From the NCBI GenBank assembly GCA_964035795.1, contig OZ038320.1, positions 25,732,118-25,796,117 of the forward strand: a stretch of DNA of 64,000 bases, written 5' to 3'. The translations under genes and the position numbers were made by a program. The notes beneath the pieces are model-generated. The model had not been told where the DNA came from, searched no databases, and saw only the letters and a list, made by a program, of their open reading frames with translations. Of the stretch, positions 14,457 to 27,703 are shown one piece after another. This DNA is from Pterobdella sp. o SKG-2022. Its lineage: Eukaryota; Annelida; Clitellata; Hirudinida; Piscicolidae. Position 1 is the first letter of the stretch, and every line of letters starts with the position of its first letter.

Positions 14457-17400
14457 ATGAACTATTACCAAACAACACATGAAGTCGGGCCACCTACGGC
14501 CCCCTCCCTCTATCTCCCCGACATGCACCAGCCCCATTCCATGATGCCATATGACCCGGATTTACTGTCATCGATTGCCTACAACCGTAACTCAGGCAAT
14601 ACTACCACTTCCAGCACCGGAACCCAAGCAGGATCGCATACATACCGCTACCACGCCAATGATTCCACTAATCTCCTTGCTAATGGAAGATATGGCAACG
14701 GTAGAGAAGGTATTCATTGTTACCAACCTAATCCTTATCATAACTACCTGAGTGAGGCTCCTGAACATATGAAGGATTATGGAAACTACAAAAATGCTCT
14801 TAATGCTTACCTGAGTGTACAACAACAACAACAGCAGCTTTCATCTTTCCAACAACATTCTACTTCTATTGATGAACTTTCTTTTGGAAATTCCAACTCA
14901 TATTCAAATATAAATCTTCCAAGATACAATGGAAATAACAATAACAAAAGTAATAACACAATGCAGTTCAACTCTAATAATGTGAACCTACCATTTCAAG
15001 GCAAACACAAGGAACTTAGCACATCACCTCCTCTCTCATCATCATCCTCTTCATCATTATCATCCAACAAAAACGCCAAATCATTCAATAAGTCTACCAA
15101 TAACAACGCAAATGATTTGGAGAATGGTAGCAGCCTCAATAATAATTTAATGAATTACTCAAGCGATGAGCTGAACGATACAACTTCAAGCTCATTCAAG
15201 ACTCAAAACCAACAACTTAAATCTAAAAAACATGAAATTGAAAAATTTATTTCATACAAAAGAAATAATCTGATAAAAGCAAATAAAAAAAGCGGCGAAG
15301 AAGACGACGAAGAAGAGGATGAGGTTGAGAAAATGGAAAAAGCAGACAAAAATGGAAGGAATGAAGAGGATGATGACTTCAATGATGACCTCATCGATGA
15401 CAGCAACCATATAAATAACTCTCCTCAGAGCAATAACAACACTGCAAATGCTACCCTGGTCGCCAATGATCTAACTAAACCTTCAACTCCAAACCAAGCT
15501 TCCAACGTTCCCATCAACAACATTGCCAACGCGAGCCCAAACAACAATAAAAGCTATATGAATAGCAAAAGTGGCAGTGATAGTGATGATAATGATGACA
15601 CGGCAGTTGGTGCTGAGGAAGATGACAACAATGAAGATTCAACCAACGTTCAACCCATGTTTCCCTGGATGAAATCCCACCAAGGTAAATATTTTTTTTT
15701 ATGAAACTTACTTTGAGTTTAAAACTGTTAAGAACTTAAATTTTTCAACTTAGAAACTGAAAACGATAAATTTTCTTGAGTGAAATCAATTGATTTATAT
15801 GAAGACAAATAGCTATTACAACTTAAACAGACATGTTAGAAATGAATATACGCGTATATCAAACCACATTGATTGCATTACAAATCACTGCAAAAACAGC
15901 AAGCTAAAACAGGCGCTGAAGATTAATGGTAGCTAGAGTCATAATATTGCAGTAGTGAATAAATGGGGTAAGCATTGATGAATGGCACAGTTATATTCAT
16001 TTGTGAGATGGTGTGAAGAATTGCTTAGTTTGAAAAGGTTACAGAAACGGCAAAAAGTTAGAGAAAATATGTTTCTTTTCATATTGTGTTTGAATTACTT
16101 TAGCATTGCCATTAAAAGCATTTGTGTGAAGTTCAGCGCCTTTCATTATTTCAAGTCATCAATAAAAACTTCAAAAATTTTTAAAATAATTTAATTTTAA
16201 AAAGTGCATTCTAGACAATATCCCAATATAATTACAACTGAAAAAGCCTTTTTAAAAATTTAAAATTTAAGTTTTAAAGATAGAGGTGCTATCAATAGTG
16301 TGAAGATTAATGACGGCACTACTCTAAGCGCACGTCCTTCATGGCATTCCAAGTATTTTAAACTTCAATTCGATGAGTATTTGACGTTTTTAGATGTATT
16401 TCAGTACTAACGCAGTTTGTGTCAGGTTTCTCAATGGACATAATTAGATAAGACGTTTTTGCGATTATTAGATTAACTTCGAAAAAAAGCACTAATTAAA
16501 ATATTGGATAAATGGATGATTAGGCAGGAAATTATCCATCATTAAGATGGATTGAACCACTTCCTTCTATCCGCAATTTGTCTTTGAGAATATATAGAGC
16601 CTTCTAAGTTTTTGGATGATTTTTACTTTTTTCATATTTCCTTACTCAAAATTAGTTGGCAATCTATCATTCCTGAAAGATACTTTTTTAATTTCTCAAA
16701 AATGGTATTTATTCTTTCAGCATGAAGTTCATGTTTCTATGAAAACTCTGCATTATAACCTTCTGCAACCTGCATCCAAACAGAACTGGGTATTAGCTTT
16801 TTGATTCGTTATTTTTCCTCCTGAGAGTACCTTGTAATTGGAATTCGACTAAAGCAACGCTTTCATGATTACTTCTCATCATCGATCCATTCCTTCTCTT
16901 GCATGCATCTTCTTGACTTTATTTTTCTCAATTAAACTTTAAAGAAAACTTTTTTGAAGTTTAATTTATATAAATTTTTGAAATTATTTGAAATGAAGAT
17001 AGTAATTTGTTTTGAATAGACTCATTTGAAACGGTTGACTCAATTATCCATTTTTGTATCTCTCAACACAATTTAATTTGTAACCTTCATATGAAATACG
17101 TTTTCTTCACGAACTCTCACACAAGCGTGCTTTTACATAAATAATCATATATTGGAACATCTAAAATACCTTACTCAAACATCCGTTAAAGAAATCATGT
17201 TTGTTGAAAAAATTAAATAGTTTCAGAATAAATAAAACTTTTAATCTTTTACTCAAACATATCGGAAGCAATTGAAAAAACATAAATCATGACTCGAAAG
17301 TTAAATTTATTAGTCTCGATGCATTTATTATGCGAAGGAAAGGCATTTTTAAGAGCTATGTTACTCGGGTTTACTCTGTTTTTTAGAATAATCTGTTAAC

Positions 17401-19890
17401 AATAGTTTTATTTTTGATCTACATTTTGACTGATGTTATGAGTGAGTGATGGTGTACCAGCATCGTAAGGTAGTATGGGAAAGCTTATAACTTCATAATC
17501 TTTTAAAGATAACCATATAAGACAATATAGCCATGGCTATGTTATTAATTATATCCATTAGCCCTATCAAAACACCGGCATTTATAATAAAGTTGATTAC
17601 TTTTTCAAAAACCACTCAAATTGGTATTAAGAATAAATAAGTAAAAAGATGAAATATGTTATCTGTTCTATTTTATAAATAACGTGAAAATCATACAACC
17701 TATGGGAAACATCGGTTTTTAGATGTGGCTAAGAGTATATCCCCTCAGATTATAACGTAGCTTGATGGATAGATGATAGGAAATTAGATTGCTCTCGGTC
17801 CTGTGATGTATGCTTAATTATTTTTTTCAACTGAAACAACTTTTTGATGATGGACTTATCTTGAAAAAGCAAATGAAACTTCAGTGTTGGTTGAAGTAGA
17901 GAATGATTTTTTGAATAATGAGTTCATAGCTTAGTTTGAAGAAGGACTTTTCCAAGCGAAAATAATAACGGTTATTACATCAAATTGCTGCCAAATAGAT
18001 ATCTAAGTGATGTTTTTTCAGACGGCAAATTATAATAAAAAATATGGGCTTTACTTATTTTTTCCATTTAAAAACTAACAACTTTGCGAAAGTTTCATGA
18101 AAGCTTTGTTGAAAAAAGTGGAAAACTGTATTTTTGCGTAATTAGACGAATCTTTCAACACAGTTTTCATAACATGACATTAGAATCATCATAACAATGG
18201 CCGTAATAGTCCCTCAGTGTATTGGAACAACTTTTCACGGAAATTTCGTTCTTATGAAAACAAAATTTTGGTATTTTAAGAACAAAATAATTTTAAATAA
18301 TGAAACTGTCGCATTTTTTGAAGATTATTTCTTTTGATTATCTGGGGATTAAACATTTCTTATCTTTTTTTTTGAGATTTTCAATTTGAAATCACAAGGG
18401 TAAAAGCTTACAAAAACTTCGAAAAAACATTTTAAACTTGAAAAAAATTGCTTTCCGAGCTTGCTTTGAATGCATGTAGAAATATATCATTCGAATTGCC
18501 TCAAAATAATCTATAATATAATCTCTTCCTTAATAAAAATCAACATTGAAGCTCTTTAATCATCAACTTTGGTATTATTAAAACTACTAAGACAGTTTCA
18601 ATACTTGGTAGTGAAGTGTTAAATTGGTAGTTGGATGCGTAAAGAACAGCATCATTATATCTTGCAAGCAAGCCCATAAATCTACCTCTTATTACCCTAA
18701 TTTATCTTTTTGATTTTTGTAGCAACTTCTCTAAAACTTTTACCTATTTAAAAATCAAATTTATCTAGTTATTCAACTTCTTATATAAACTTCAATGTAT
18801 TCTTTCTCAACATCATTCCACGTCGTTCTCCTTTCATTTTTTTTTGATTGGGCTTTAGATTGGTCATTTATTTGACTGATGCATGGCGATTAACTCCATC
18901 TATCAATCATCACTCTAATTCGTCATTTTTTCCATTATCAGACTTAGACTTCATTTTACTCTATATATATATACTTTCTTTTTCATCTAAATTCGTTAAA
19001 ATTAGCTTCTAGATTGAAACCAAATATTTATAATAAAAAACACGTGTCTTTCGTCTGTCTATCAAGCAGAATTTAAGCTACAAATTTTTGAAGTTCTTCT
19101 TCTTGAACTTGCTTTCGCACATGCGCAAATGTCTAAATATTTTATTTCATCTTATCTCATAAAAATCTTTTAGTTTTTAAATAAACAATTATTTTGGAAA
19201 TAGTGATTATAAAGTAAAGTTACTTTCGGCAAACTTTTTCATCTTTTTCATTTATGAATATATAATTTGATATAAGTTTAAAAAGCTCTTTTTCTTCATA
19301 AACAACCTTAAATAAAAACTTCAAATGAAGTTTAAAGTACTAACACCATTTTAAAATAGCTTAAAGGTTAATCCCTCAATAAACCCAACAAAGGTTTGAG
19401 TCGGAAGAGAGGACGACAGACCTACACAAGGTTTCAAACTCTGGAGTTGGAGAAAGAGTTTCATTTCAATAAGTATCTAACCAGAAGGAGACGCATTGAA
19501 ATCTCACACCAGCTATGCCTCACGGAAAGACAAGTATGTATTATATTTCTTTGAAAGTAGTTTTTTAGATTCTTGATATGGAGTCATCATTATTCGAAAA
19601 AAGGATAAGTTTCACTTTTTGAAAGTTTAACTGGTTTTATCAATAGACTTTTGTGAATTTAATTTTTTTTAATTTGAAGAACTATATGAATTTCAAAAAA
19701 AACGAAAGGGTTTTGAAAGCAAAAATTGGAAGTATTTCTCTTTAAAAACAATTTCAAAGCTAAAAACGTGAAAAGCTTTGATGAATAGCTTTAGAAAATT
19801 TTAAAAAACAATTAATTAGAACAAAATTAATTTCAGGTGAAAATATGGTTCCAAAACCGAAGAATGAAATGGAAAAAAGAAGCACGCTAA
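14457..19890 (+). CDS. central-class Hox homeodomain transcription factor (Antp/Lox5/Hox6-8-like)
   Basis: Sequence-specific nuclear transcription factor for axial patterning. Exons by splice consensus and phase: 14457-15684, 19394-19533, 19837-19890, giving 473 residues. The long first exon is rich in Asn, Ser and Gln, has acidic runs, and ends with the PBC-binding hexapeptide FPWM (residues 402-405). A seven-residue linker leads to the homeodomain (413-472). The homeodomain begins [20 protein letters not shown], the RGRQTYTR signature of the central class, and keeps the helix 3 residues [11 protein letters not shown] with Gln50 and Asn51. Differences from the Antp consensus include Lys24, Ser35, Gln37 and Val45. 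An intron splits the homeobox between codons 44 and 45. The protein stops one residue after the homeodomain, so the usual C-terminal tail is absent. The ATG at 14457 is the first in frame. Scr is unlikely because Scr has RTSYTR at this site. The 3.7-kb first intron holds nothing I recognise. Confidence 0.93.
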
Positions 19891-22800
19891 ATAAGAAATG
19901 AATAGTGATAATTTTAATTTAATGAACGTAATATAATTAATTGAATGAACATTGAAACGAACAGCAGCTAAACTATTGTTTGATATAGTTATTATAGGAC
20001 TATTTTAACTTAGATTTTCAAATCTGATTTTAACTAAACTTCGTTGAGAGTTAGTGAACACAGCCAGCTGTAAGGTAATTTGTAAATTATTTTTAATAAT
20101 ATCTTCGTTTTCTTCGCATCAAATCGTATAGTTCCTTTTCCTAGTTTATTGTGGCGTGTAATTGTATTGTTTGAATAGACGTTTTAGTTTAATACTTTTA
20201 AACACTCAAAGTGTGTTTTTTTGCATTTAAAGTTATTAATTTTTATTAAGATTCAAAAACAGTTCAGTTTTATGCATTTGCACTTCACTCGCACTGTTCA
20301 TGATTTCAAATTCAAAAATTGTTTTACCTCTTTTTTTAACCTGAATATTCACTTATTCTGCATTTAATCAGTTTTTCACTTCTTTTTATGACTTCCGTTT
20401 GCAACTGCCAGTTTCAAATATGTTTTCAATAGTATCTTTTTTTCTTCAAATTGTGAGTCACACTAGTAACTTTCATAGCATCACTTAACTCCAGCTTGTC
20501 AATCCAAAATGCGTACACAATCATATATATATCTCTTTCTGCCTACTGTCATAGGGTAAATTTTGACAATCTTATTATTAATTCGTCGTCGAGAAGTAAT
20601 ATTTTGCCAGTGTTTGTATAAATATAGAAGAATATAGTAACTTTTATTCTTTCATGGAAATGGTTTTTGCAAAGATTTTTTGTCGTGGCTACTAGGTTTA
20701 TGCGATAAAATTTGTTTTAATCTCACAAATATTATTGAACGACTCATATTCTTTTGGTTTATTTCATCATAGACTACATTTCGAAAATCACTTCAGTCAA
20801 TAATTTTGAAACATATTATAAAAGAATTCATGAGAGCTTTCAAGAAGCTAAATCAATCGCACAACTAAGATAGTTTTCAGTTAAAAGCGTGACAAAAACT
20901 AGTTATTTTCAAAGCTGCCATATTTTCAAGTTAATACATTTACACTGCTATTATTTTCTATTCAATGTAACTATTGATTCTATTTCATCGAAAAGATCTT
21001 TGAATGCTTGTTTAAGTATGCGCGTTTTCATTAAAAGCGTGTGTTATTTGTATTTACAAGGGATAAAATTTGTATATAATCATTTTAGTCGTTTGGTTTC
21101 TGTGTGTTCTATATTTCTGAGCAAAAGCAAACGTTTATAATTAGTAGCTATTACACCGGCCAAAGGGGTAAATTTATATACATACATATGTAAAATTTTC
21201 CAAAATTTTTAAATCTTAAGGTTACTGAAGAATAAGTACGTGGTTCTATTTCAGGGTAAGATAAAGTTTAACCATAAGTTGAGCGTGTGCTTATGTGTGT
21301 GTGGTATAAAAGGGGTCTCAAATGAAAACACCACTTTATTTCAATATTTCTTTCATAGTATTTAGCAAAGTATTTTATAGAATTTCTTGTGGGTTTTTTA
21401 ATGTTTTTGAATTTCTAACGTGAAAAAACATGAAGAGGTTATGAACTATTAACTATCAAAACTACCATCATAAATTAACAATAAATTAACTTCCCATTGA
21501 AGATAATTAATGTGATAAGAGCAGTTGAGTGTACAATAGATGTGTGGTGTTAACTCCAACTTAAATTAGTTATTACACGTAAACTCTATTCATTTGAGCG
21601 TTAATATACTTTTTTTTGTTTAGTATCGTATGAAACTATCTTCGGGATTTCCAAGTTCTTCATGAATGTTTCATTTTTTCAATTTGATGCAAAATCTTCC
21701 AAATGTATATAAAGTGGCACTTTTTGTATGGAATCAATAATGACATAACTATAAAAATTAAAGCACTCTGAATTGTATTTAAAATACTTTAAGCACAAGC
21801 TCATTATATCTTTATGATATTTTCTCAATTAAATCTTCATTATAAAACGCAAAAAATTTACACTCAAACCATAGAGCACATAAGAGATTCACATACATGA
21901 ACAAACACACAGACACGATACAAAGAGCATCTTATGTCACAATTTTACATGTGTTTGAACACAAACTAAATAGCCCCTCCAATCTAGCGATTACATTTTA
22001 TTTATCGCCACACAACCACGCTTTTTGACAGGCATCGCGGGAGTATACGTAATTATGTATTCTTATTAACATATGTAAACTAAATTTTTGTTGTGTAATA
22101 ATTTTTGGAGATTGTATTAAAAAGTATTTATTAATGGGTTAATTGATTTGTTCTCAATATTAGGACAATCATAATATTAAAATCATCATGTTATGAGGCA
22201 TTTTTTATTAATTTAATGATGTAGTTAATTCTAGTAGTCAGAAATGCATGTTGTATATTATAGAAATCATTCTCTTTATAAAATTATACATTTCCTATTT
22301 ACAAAATTTACCCTTTTTGCCAGTTTTTATTTTCTAAAAATTGATAATCGATTATATTGAATAGTGAGAAATTTTGAACACACTGTGTGTGAAAACGGTT
22401 TGTTTTGTTGTGTCGTTATTAGAGAAGTTGAAAAATGTTCATGAAATTGTAACATATTTAGTTCAATGTCATTTTTAAAATTTATTCGAAATCATTGTAA
22501 GTAAACTAATAACTGGATATTAAAATAAACTTTTAAAAAATTTTTTAAAATTTTAATGAAATTTTCTATTATATATCTTAGGTTTTAGTAATGTAAAAAC
22601 ACTTATCGTTTGCTGTATATTTTATTTGAATATATCAATAAGGATTGATTATAAGTTTTTGTTTATATAATTTATTTTGAGCCATTTGGTTTAAGTATTG
22701 TGGATTATGTTTGATAATCTGTATAATAAATACATTATGGTTAGTCTGCGTTTCATTTAAGTTTAAAAAACCTAAATTCTACATAATTTATTCAAAGTTT

Positions 22801-23095
22801 AAACACAAACTCAAAATATCTATCAAGTGAAATAAAAAAAAGTAGTAAGAGAGAGAGAAGCAAGATGAAAGAGTAGATAAAGAATTAAATGAGCTGCAGC
22901 ATTCATCATTACACATAAATACGTCAAGAGTAGAGTGATGATGAAGGTTTTAATTAATTCAAGACGCGAGTACGTTCGCTTGCACTCAGTAAATTCTCTC
23001 ACAGATTAAGCTAATTTTTAATGATGAATCTATAAGAAATTGTACTAATGATTGTTGTTGTATCTCCATTTTGATTCTGTGATATTTGTGAAAGA
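19891..23095. other. intergenic region between the central Hox gene and mir-10
   Basis: It holds the 3' UTR of the upstream Hox gene and then AT-rich sequence. In most bilaterians an Scr/Hox5 gene lies in the equivalent interval. I looked for a homeobox (WFQNRR-coding sequence) on both strands and saw none. Confidence 0.5.
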
Positions 23096-23178
23096 TAGCT
23101 AGGATGTTTTACCCTGTAGATCCGAGCTTGCTTGGAATGATAACAGCGAGTTCGGTTTATTGGGTAAAAGATTTTAGC
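23096..23178 (+). ncRNA. mir-10: mir-10 microRNA precursor
   Basis: The 5' arm at 23110-23131 begins TACCCTGTAGATCCGAGCTT, matching the conserved mir-10 mature sequence through the seed ACCCTGTA and on to position 16. The 3' arm (about 23146-23168, starting GCGAGTTCGGTTTATTGGGT) pairs with it across a loop of about 14 bases. The flanks (GCTAGGATGTTTT and AAAAGATTTTAGC) extend the stem. It is transcribed in the same direction as the two Hox genes and lies between them. In bilaterian Hox clusters mir-10 sits just upstream of Hox4/Dfd, where it is known to act on Hox and other mRNAs after transcription. The bases after position 16 (GCTTGC) differ from the ATTTGT of vertebrates and flies, which is within the variable 3' part. 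Confidence 0.95.
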
Positions 23179-25960
23179 GCATAAGCCAACTTGCATTCAT
23201 TAAATATTAAATTTATTAACATTAAATTCATTTGTGATAATAATTTAAATTTAAAATAATTTATTATAATTAAATTCAAAATTTCCAGATGTATTCTAAA
23301 AATATTTTCATGCTTGAAATAAAATTTTTCGGCGTTAATGAATAGAAATTTATTGATTTTCTTTCGCATGAGTCGATGCATCAAAAAACACATTCATCTT
23401 GACTTAGGAATTTATGATAATTAATCTCAAATTCATTCTGATTAAAATTTTGATTGGGATTACAATGAAATTTTTATATCAATTTTGAAATTTATTTCCA
23501 AATATTTTTTTGGTTTTATTTCTATGATAATCCATAGTTTTGAATAATTTATAAGACATTAAGAACTGCGAAAAAATTGTTTTCGAAAATACTGAAATCT
23601 ATAACAAAATGAATAAATAATTGAGATGAAAAATAATATTTTATTCTGGAACTCCGTGTAAAATCAATTTATTTTCTTGCTTCCTATAATATATGAGGCC
23701 ATTATACTGATCGGCTGGCCTCTTTCTTTTTCTCTATTTGTTTTTATTATTTTAATTCCAAAAATTCAAATTAAATACCAATAAAATTCAATTACTATGT
23801 GTGATTTTTATTTTCACAATAGGTTTTTGAAATTGAAAAGATCTTTATTCAGAGATAATAAAACAAAAAATTTTTATAAAATATTAAAAATAACAAATCT
23901 GATAATGAAGTTTCATCAAAATGAATCAACTCATTTTGATATCAATCTGAAAGACATGTAAAAAAAAAGAAATGAATTGAGAATTCTGTTAACGGATAAT
24001 CCATCATTTCGGAATAATAAGGAGACTTTTAAGACATCTATCTTGCTTGCGAGAATTATTTTAATTTATAAGCTAAAAATGCCCAATTTATCAGCACCTT
24101 CATTATTTCTTTCAACATTTTAATCTTCTTTTAAACGCAAATACTTTATCTGTATGAAATTCATTTTTTAAATTGAATTTTTAATTCAAAGACACTCTCG
24201 AAAGTTTTCAATAAATTAAAAAACCTTCCAGCAAAGACACTCACTTCCACAAAAATCTTTTCCACAAACACACCTACAACAACACAACTGAATCATACTA
24301 TACAAATACCCCATTAAACATGGCTTTCTTCACGCACGGCAACTTTATGCCCAGAGCCCTGCGTGATATCCAGCCTTCCAACACACCACAAATCTTGCCA
24401 AATGCAACGACGTCCATTCGTTCAACATTCTCTATCCTGAGGCTTCACGCAACCGACCACTTCCGGTCATCAAACATGATTACGTCATCGTTATTAAGTC
24501 ATAATTATCAATAATTATGACGTCACTGTTAGATCATATTTTTTTCTTTCTTTAGAAACTTCCTTAATTTCCTCTGGCAAAAGAGGAAAGTATGAAAATC
24601 TTTCTTATCGTTTTTTTGAAGTTATGTTTGAAACATCAAAATTCCTGCTTCATCTAATTAACATAATTTATTCAAACTTCACGAATTCTTCAACCAAGTA
24701 AGCCATCTAGGTGTTTGTCTCAATAAACTTCTCCAAACTATTATTAATAGTATCAACCCATGATCATCTTAATTCAGATGCAATATGATTAATCTAACAG
24801 ACCCTTCAAGTGCCACAGATCATGTCAGCCATATATTGCTGAATATGGCGGTATGCAGCCATAACATCACAAAGTACCAGCATTCTCACCATCATGATCA
24901 TATGAAAATACATAAATTAATACAAAGTTTGTGTTTTGGAACTTTTTGGTTCGAGGAATTTGTTGTTTGCAAATCTCTTTATGTGATCTCTACTCAAATT
25001 ATCTTCTTCAAGCTCAAAAGCATGCTGGTTTGTTATGCTGAGAATGTATGCACGTATGTGTGTGTTTGTTTTCGTGACCAGCATGTTAAAGCATATGGGA
25101 ATGAAATGGAGGTATTAACCCGAAATAAAAGAACATGTGAGAAATAATTCTAATAAAAGAATTTTAACTCCACACAAAATAAAAATTAATATATTCAAAT
25201 AGCTTAAATAAATGCAAGAAAACAAACGCAATTGGATAGAATGGCTTAGAAAGCCTGCAAAGTTCGACTATTTGAGTGGCGTTATCGTTGCATGAAAGTA
25301 ATTATAGCATTTGCCTCCCCGAATCCCACCAAACTCTTTTTTCTTCATGTTTAAATCTCTCTGTTATTTTTTCAATTCTTTAAAGTCTTTTCCTCGTTTT
25401 ATAATGTATTTTTCTCTCAAGAAAATCTTATTGAGCTTTTTTTCTTGTATGTTACTTTCGATAAAAACGTTATTTTGTCACCACTGCTTACGAATACATC
25501 CTTTGCAATTCTGCCAATATTGTCACAAGTATTCCCCTCTTTATTCATTTTCAGAGCAATCCTTCATTTCAGGCTAGCATGCCATATTTTATCGTCGCAT
25601 CGTAATTTATTCACGTCTATTTTATTCATATTTATATATAATTAAAACTCCATGCATCTTGTTTATATCTGTCAGTCTAATATATTACTTAATATTTATT
25701 GCCTTATAAATTTATATCAAAAACTGAATATAAAATTTTTTAAATTTCTCAGAACTAACTTTAATTGTGTTTATTTTATATAGAAATATACAATACTATT
25801 GATATTATGACTGTATATTAGATAAACCGTATCGTGTTTATAAATACTGTATTCTGAGCTTTTCTATATTCTCCTTTTTGTTTATATGAACGTAGATTGC
25901 TCATTCCATGTTTTTGTTTATTTTGAGCGTACCTTCGTTTGTTTAGGTTTGTATCATTGC

Positions 25961-26021
25961 TTGTGTGTGTGTGTGGGTGTGTGTGTTTGTTTGTTTGTGT
26001 GTGTGTGCGTGCGTGTGTGCG
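25961..26021. repeat. GT-rich microsatellite
   Basis: Imperfect alternating GT with GTTT and GCGT interruptions. It explains the short Cys/Val-rich frames nearby. Confidence 0.9.
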
Positions 26022-27031
26022 GTTTTCTATGCATGTCTTGTTCAAGAGGATTTGATAAATGTATGAGGTTTGTGCAGCGCTCAATTCAAAGAAAAAGTTT
26101 TTCACGAAATTTCTGTTGCTTTCAAACTATTTAGATTCAGTGTGGGAAACACGAAATTATGAAAATATATCTTTAATAGCGAGTTAGAGAATAAATTATA
26201 CGAAATAGCTGTTTAAATGCTTGAAAGATGTCGGTGTTTTCATTTGTGCAATGATATTGCAAGTAGGAGCTAACCTCGTGTGTCACCTCACATCATTTAT
26301 CGTAGGACTTATTGATGAAGAAATTGTGAATGACTCTGTTGTGCTGGATGGATGGTTCGATTGCTAATTCTGGATGACACTACTCTCACAAATTCAATAC
26401 TATGAGTCGTTCGTCAAGTGTTTGAGGGTCCGTTCTGGCGCTCATGCCTTAAAACCACAATTTCGATACAAGTTTGTATTATAAACAAAAAATCGTTCTA
26501 TGCTTCATAGATTTTGGTTTTTTCGATGTGAAAAGGTCTTTATTCAGATGTATTTATTATGGAGAATGACAATATCCGGAAGATAAAAAAATTTAAACTT
26601 CACAAAAGCTGATTAATCATCATGTTTTTCTAACCAAAAATAATAAAAGTATTTATGAATAAAGAGAAAAATAGAGATTGACAGAGCGTGAAAGAGAAAA
26701 AGAAAGAAAATGGATGGGTGCATGATTAATAGTGGTAAAGATGAATAATAAATTGGATGGATGCATGATCGATGCACGAATCTGTATTCATCCAACAAGG
26801 GAATTGCCTCTCCGTATCAACTCCCTGATTTGCCATCGTTATGACATGAATGTTTCAGACGTGAAAGTATTTCAAATGAATTTGAAAATATTTTGAATGG
26901 TTAAATATTGCACAAAATCATCAGAATTAGAACTGATTAGGAAAATTAATATTTTCTGTTTAACATTTTGTTTAATGACATAACTCAATAGACATCGTTC
27001 AAAGATTAACATAGACAAAAGTAGGTATAAC

Positions 27032-27140
27032 ATGGATTCCTTTGACTTATCCTCCCAAGATACGTCAACACCTCTGCCACATCCCTCTCCAAACCCTAAC
27101 CTTAAGCCCATACGTTTACGGCCACTCTACCTTTCAAATT
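27032..27140 (+). other. candidate first coding exon of the Hox4/5-like gene (option 1)
   Basis: An ATG in good context opens a frame beginning MDSFDLSSQDTSTPLPHPS, Ser/Pro-rich and less AT-rich than its surroundings. A possible donor (ATT followed by GTAATG) at 27141 leaves one base of a codon, the phase needed to join the exon at 37195. The intron would be about 10 kb. There is no Hox-specific motif, so this rests only on composition and phase. Confidence 0.2.
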
Positions 27141-27598
27141 GTAATGGCTGCTATTACAAGGAGTTGTGAATATTTTATAAACTTCAAAGTGTTTTCTAAT
27201 TTTTTATCACTCTCTTTTTGTTTTTTTTTTCACTTTTTACTTTTTACATTCATTATTTTTCTTTAGAGTTATTGCTTGTGTTTTTTCTCATTCTAATTTT
27301 TAGTCTTTGATTCTTATCTCCACATCGTCGTCAATGTTGCGCAGCACATTTATTATAAAATATTTATTTTTTATTAATTATTTGAAAAAATCAATTTTTC
27401 AAAAACAAAAAAACTTTAAAGTTTTTCATATATAAATTCAGAGCTTCATAGATTGAAACTCGAAGCAAACATAATCTCGAAAAGCAACCTAAAACAAGTA
27501 AAACCTGCTTCAATATCGGTCATGACCACAACCACGTACTCTCCTTCCCACCGAAGCAATACATCAGCTACCGAGTTAAATCCATCAGCATACATTAT

Positions 27599-27703
27599 TT
27601 AATCTATCGCCTTCTTTCCCTTTTTGCCGCCTTTACGCGTTCCCTTGCGTCGGGCGTGCTTGATAGCTTGTGAGTTTGTCTCGCCTTTTTCCACTAAATC
27701 CAT
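27599..27703 (-). CDS. small open frame, Lys/Arg/Gly-rich, function unknown
   Basis: Thirty-four codons from ATG (27703) to TAA, ending in a basic Gly/Lys stretch (ARRKGTRKGGKKGKKAID). It uses GC-rich codons such as GCC, CGC, ACG and GGC, unlike the AT-rich surroundings, which is why it stands out. It could be a small peptide gene, the last exon of a minus-strand gene, or a conserved noncoding element that happens to be open. I do not recognise the sequence. Confidence 0.2.
   Translation of the reverse strand: MDLVEKGETNSQAIKHARRKGTRKGGKKGKKAID

Noticed and set aside
14551..15406. Overlapping frames within the first Hox exon on both strands
   Set aside because: They are shadows of a long low-complexity coding exon whose own frame carries the hexapeptide and joins the homeobox in phase.
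14457..19890. Assignment of the first Hox gene to Scr or ftz
   Set aside because: The homeodomain start RGRQTYTR and the FPWM-short-linker layout are central-class; Scr has RTSYTR and ftz has TRQTYTR with other changes. Fast evolution could still mislead.
23011..23393. Minus-strand frames overlapping the mir-10 locus
   Set aside because: They have no motif or composition signal and overlap a plus-strand microRNA hairpin; treated as chance.
24320..24514. 64-codon frame beginning MAFFTHGNFMPRALRD as the first exon of the Hox4/5-like gene
   Set aside because: It has no Hox-like motif, and the possible donors inside it are in the wrong phase for the exon at 37195.
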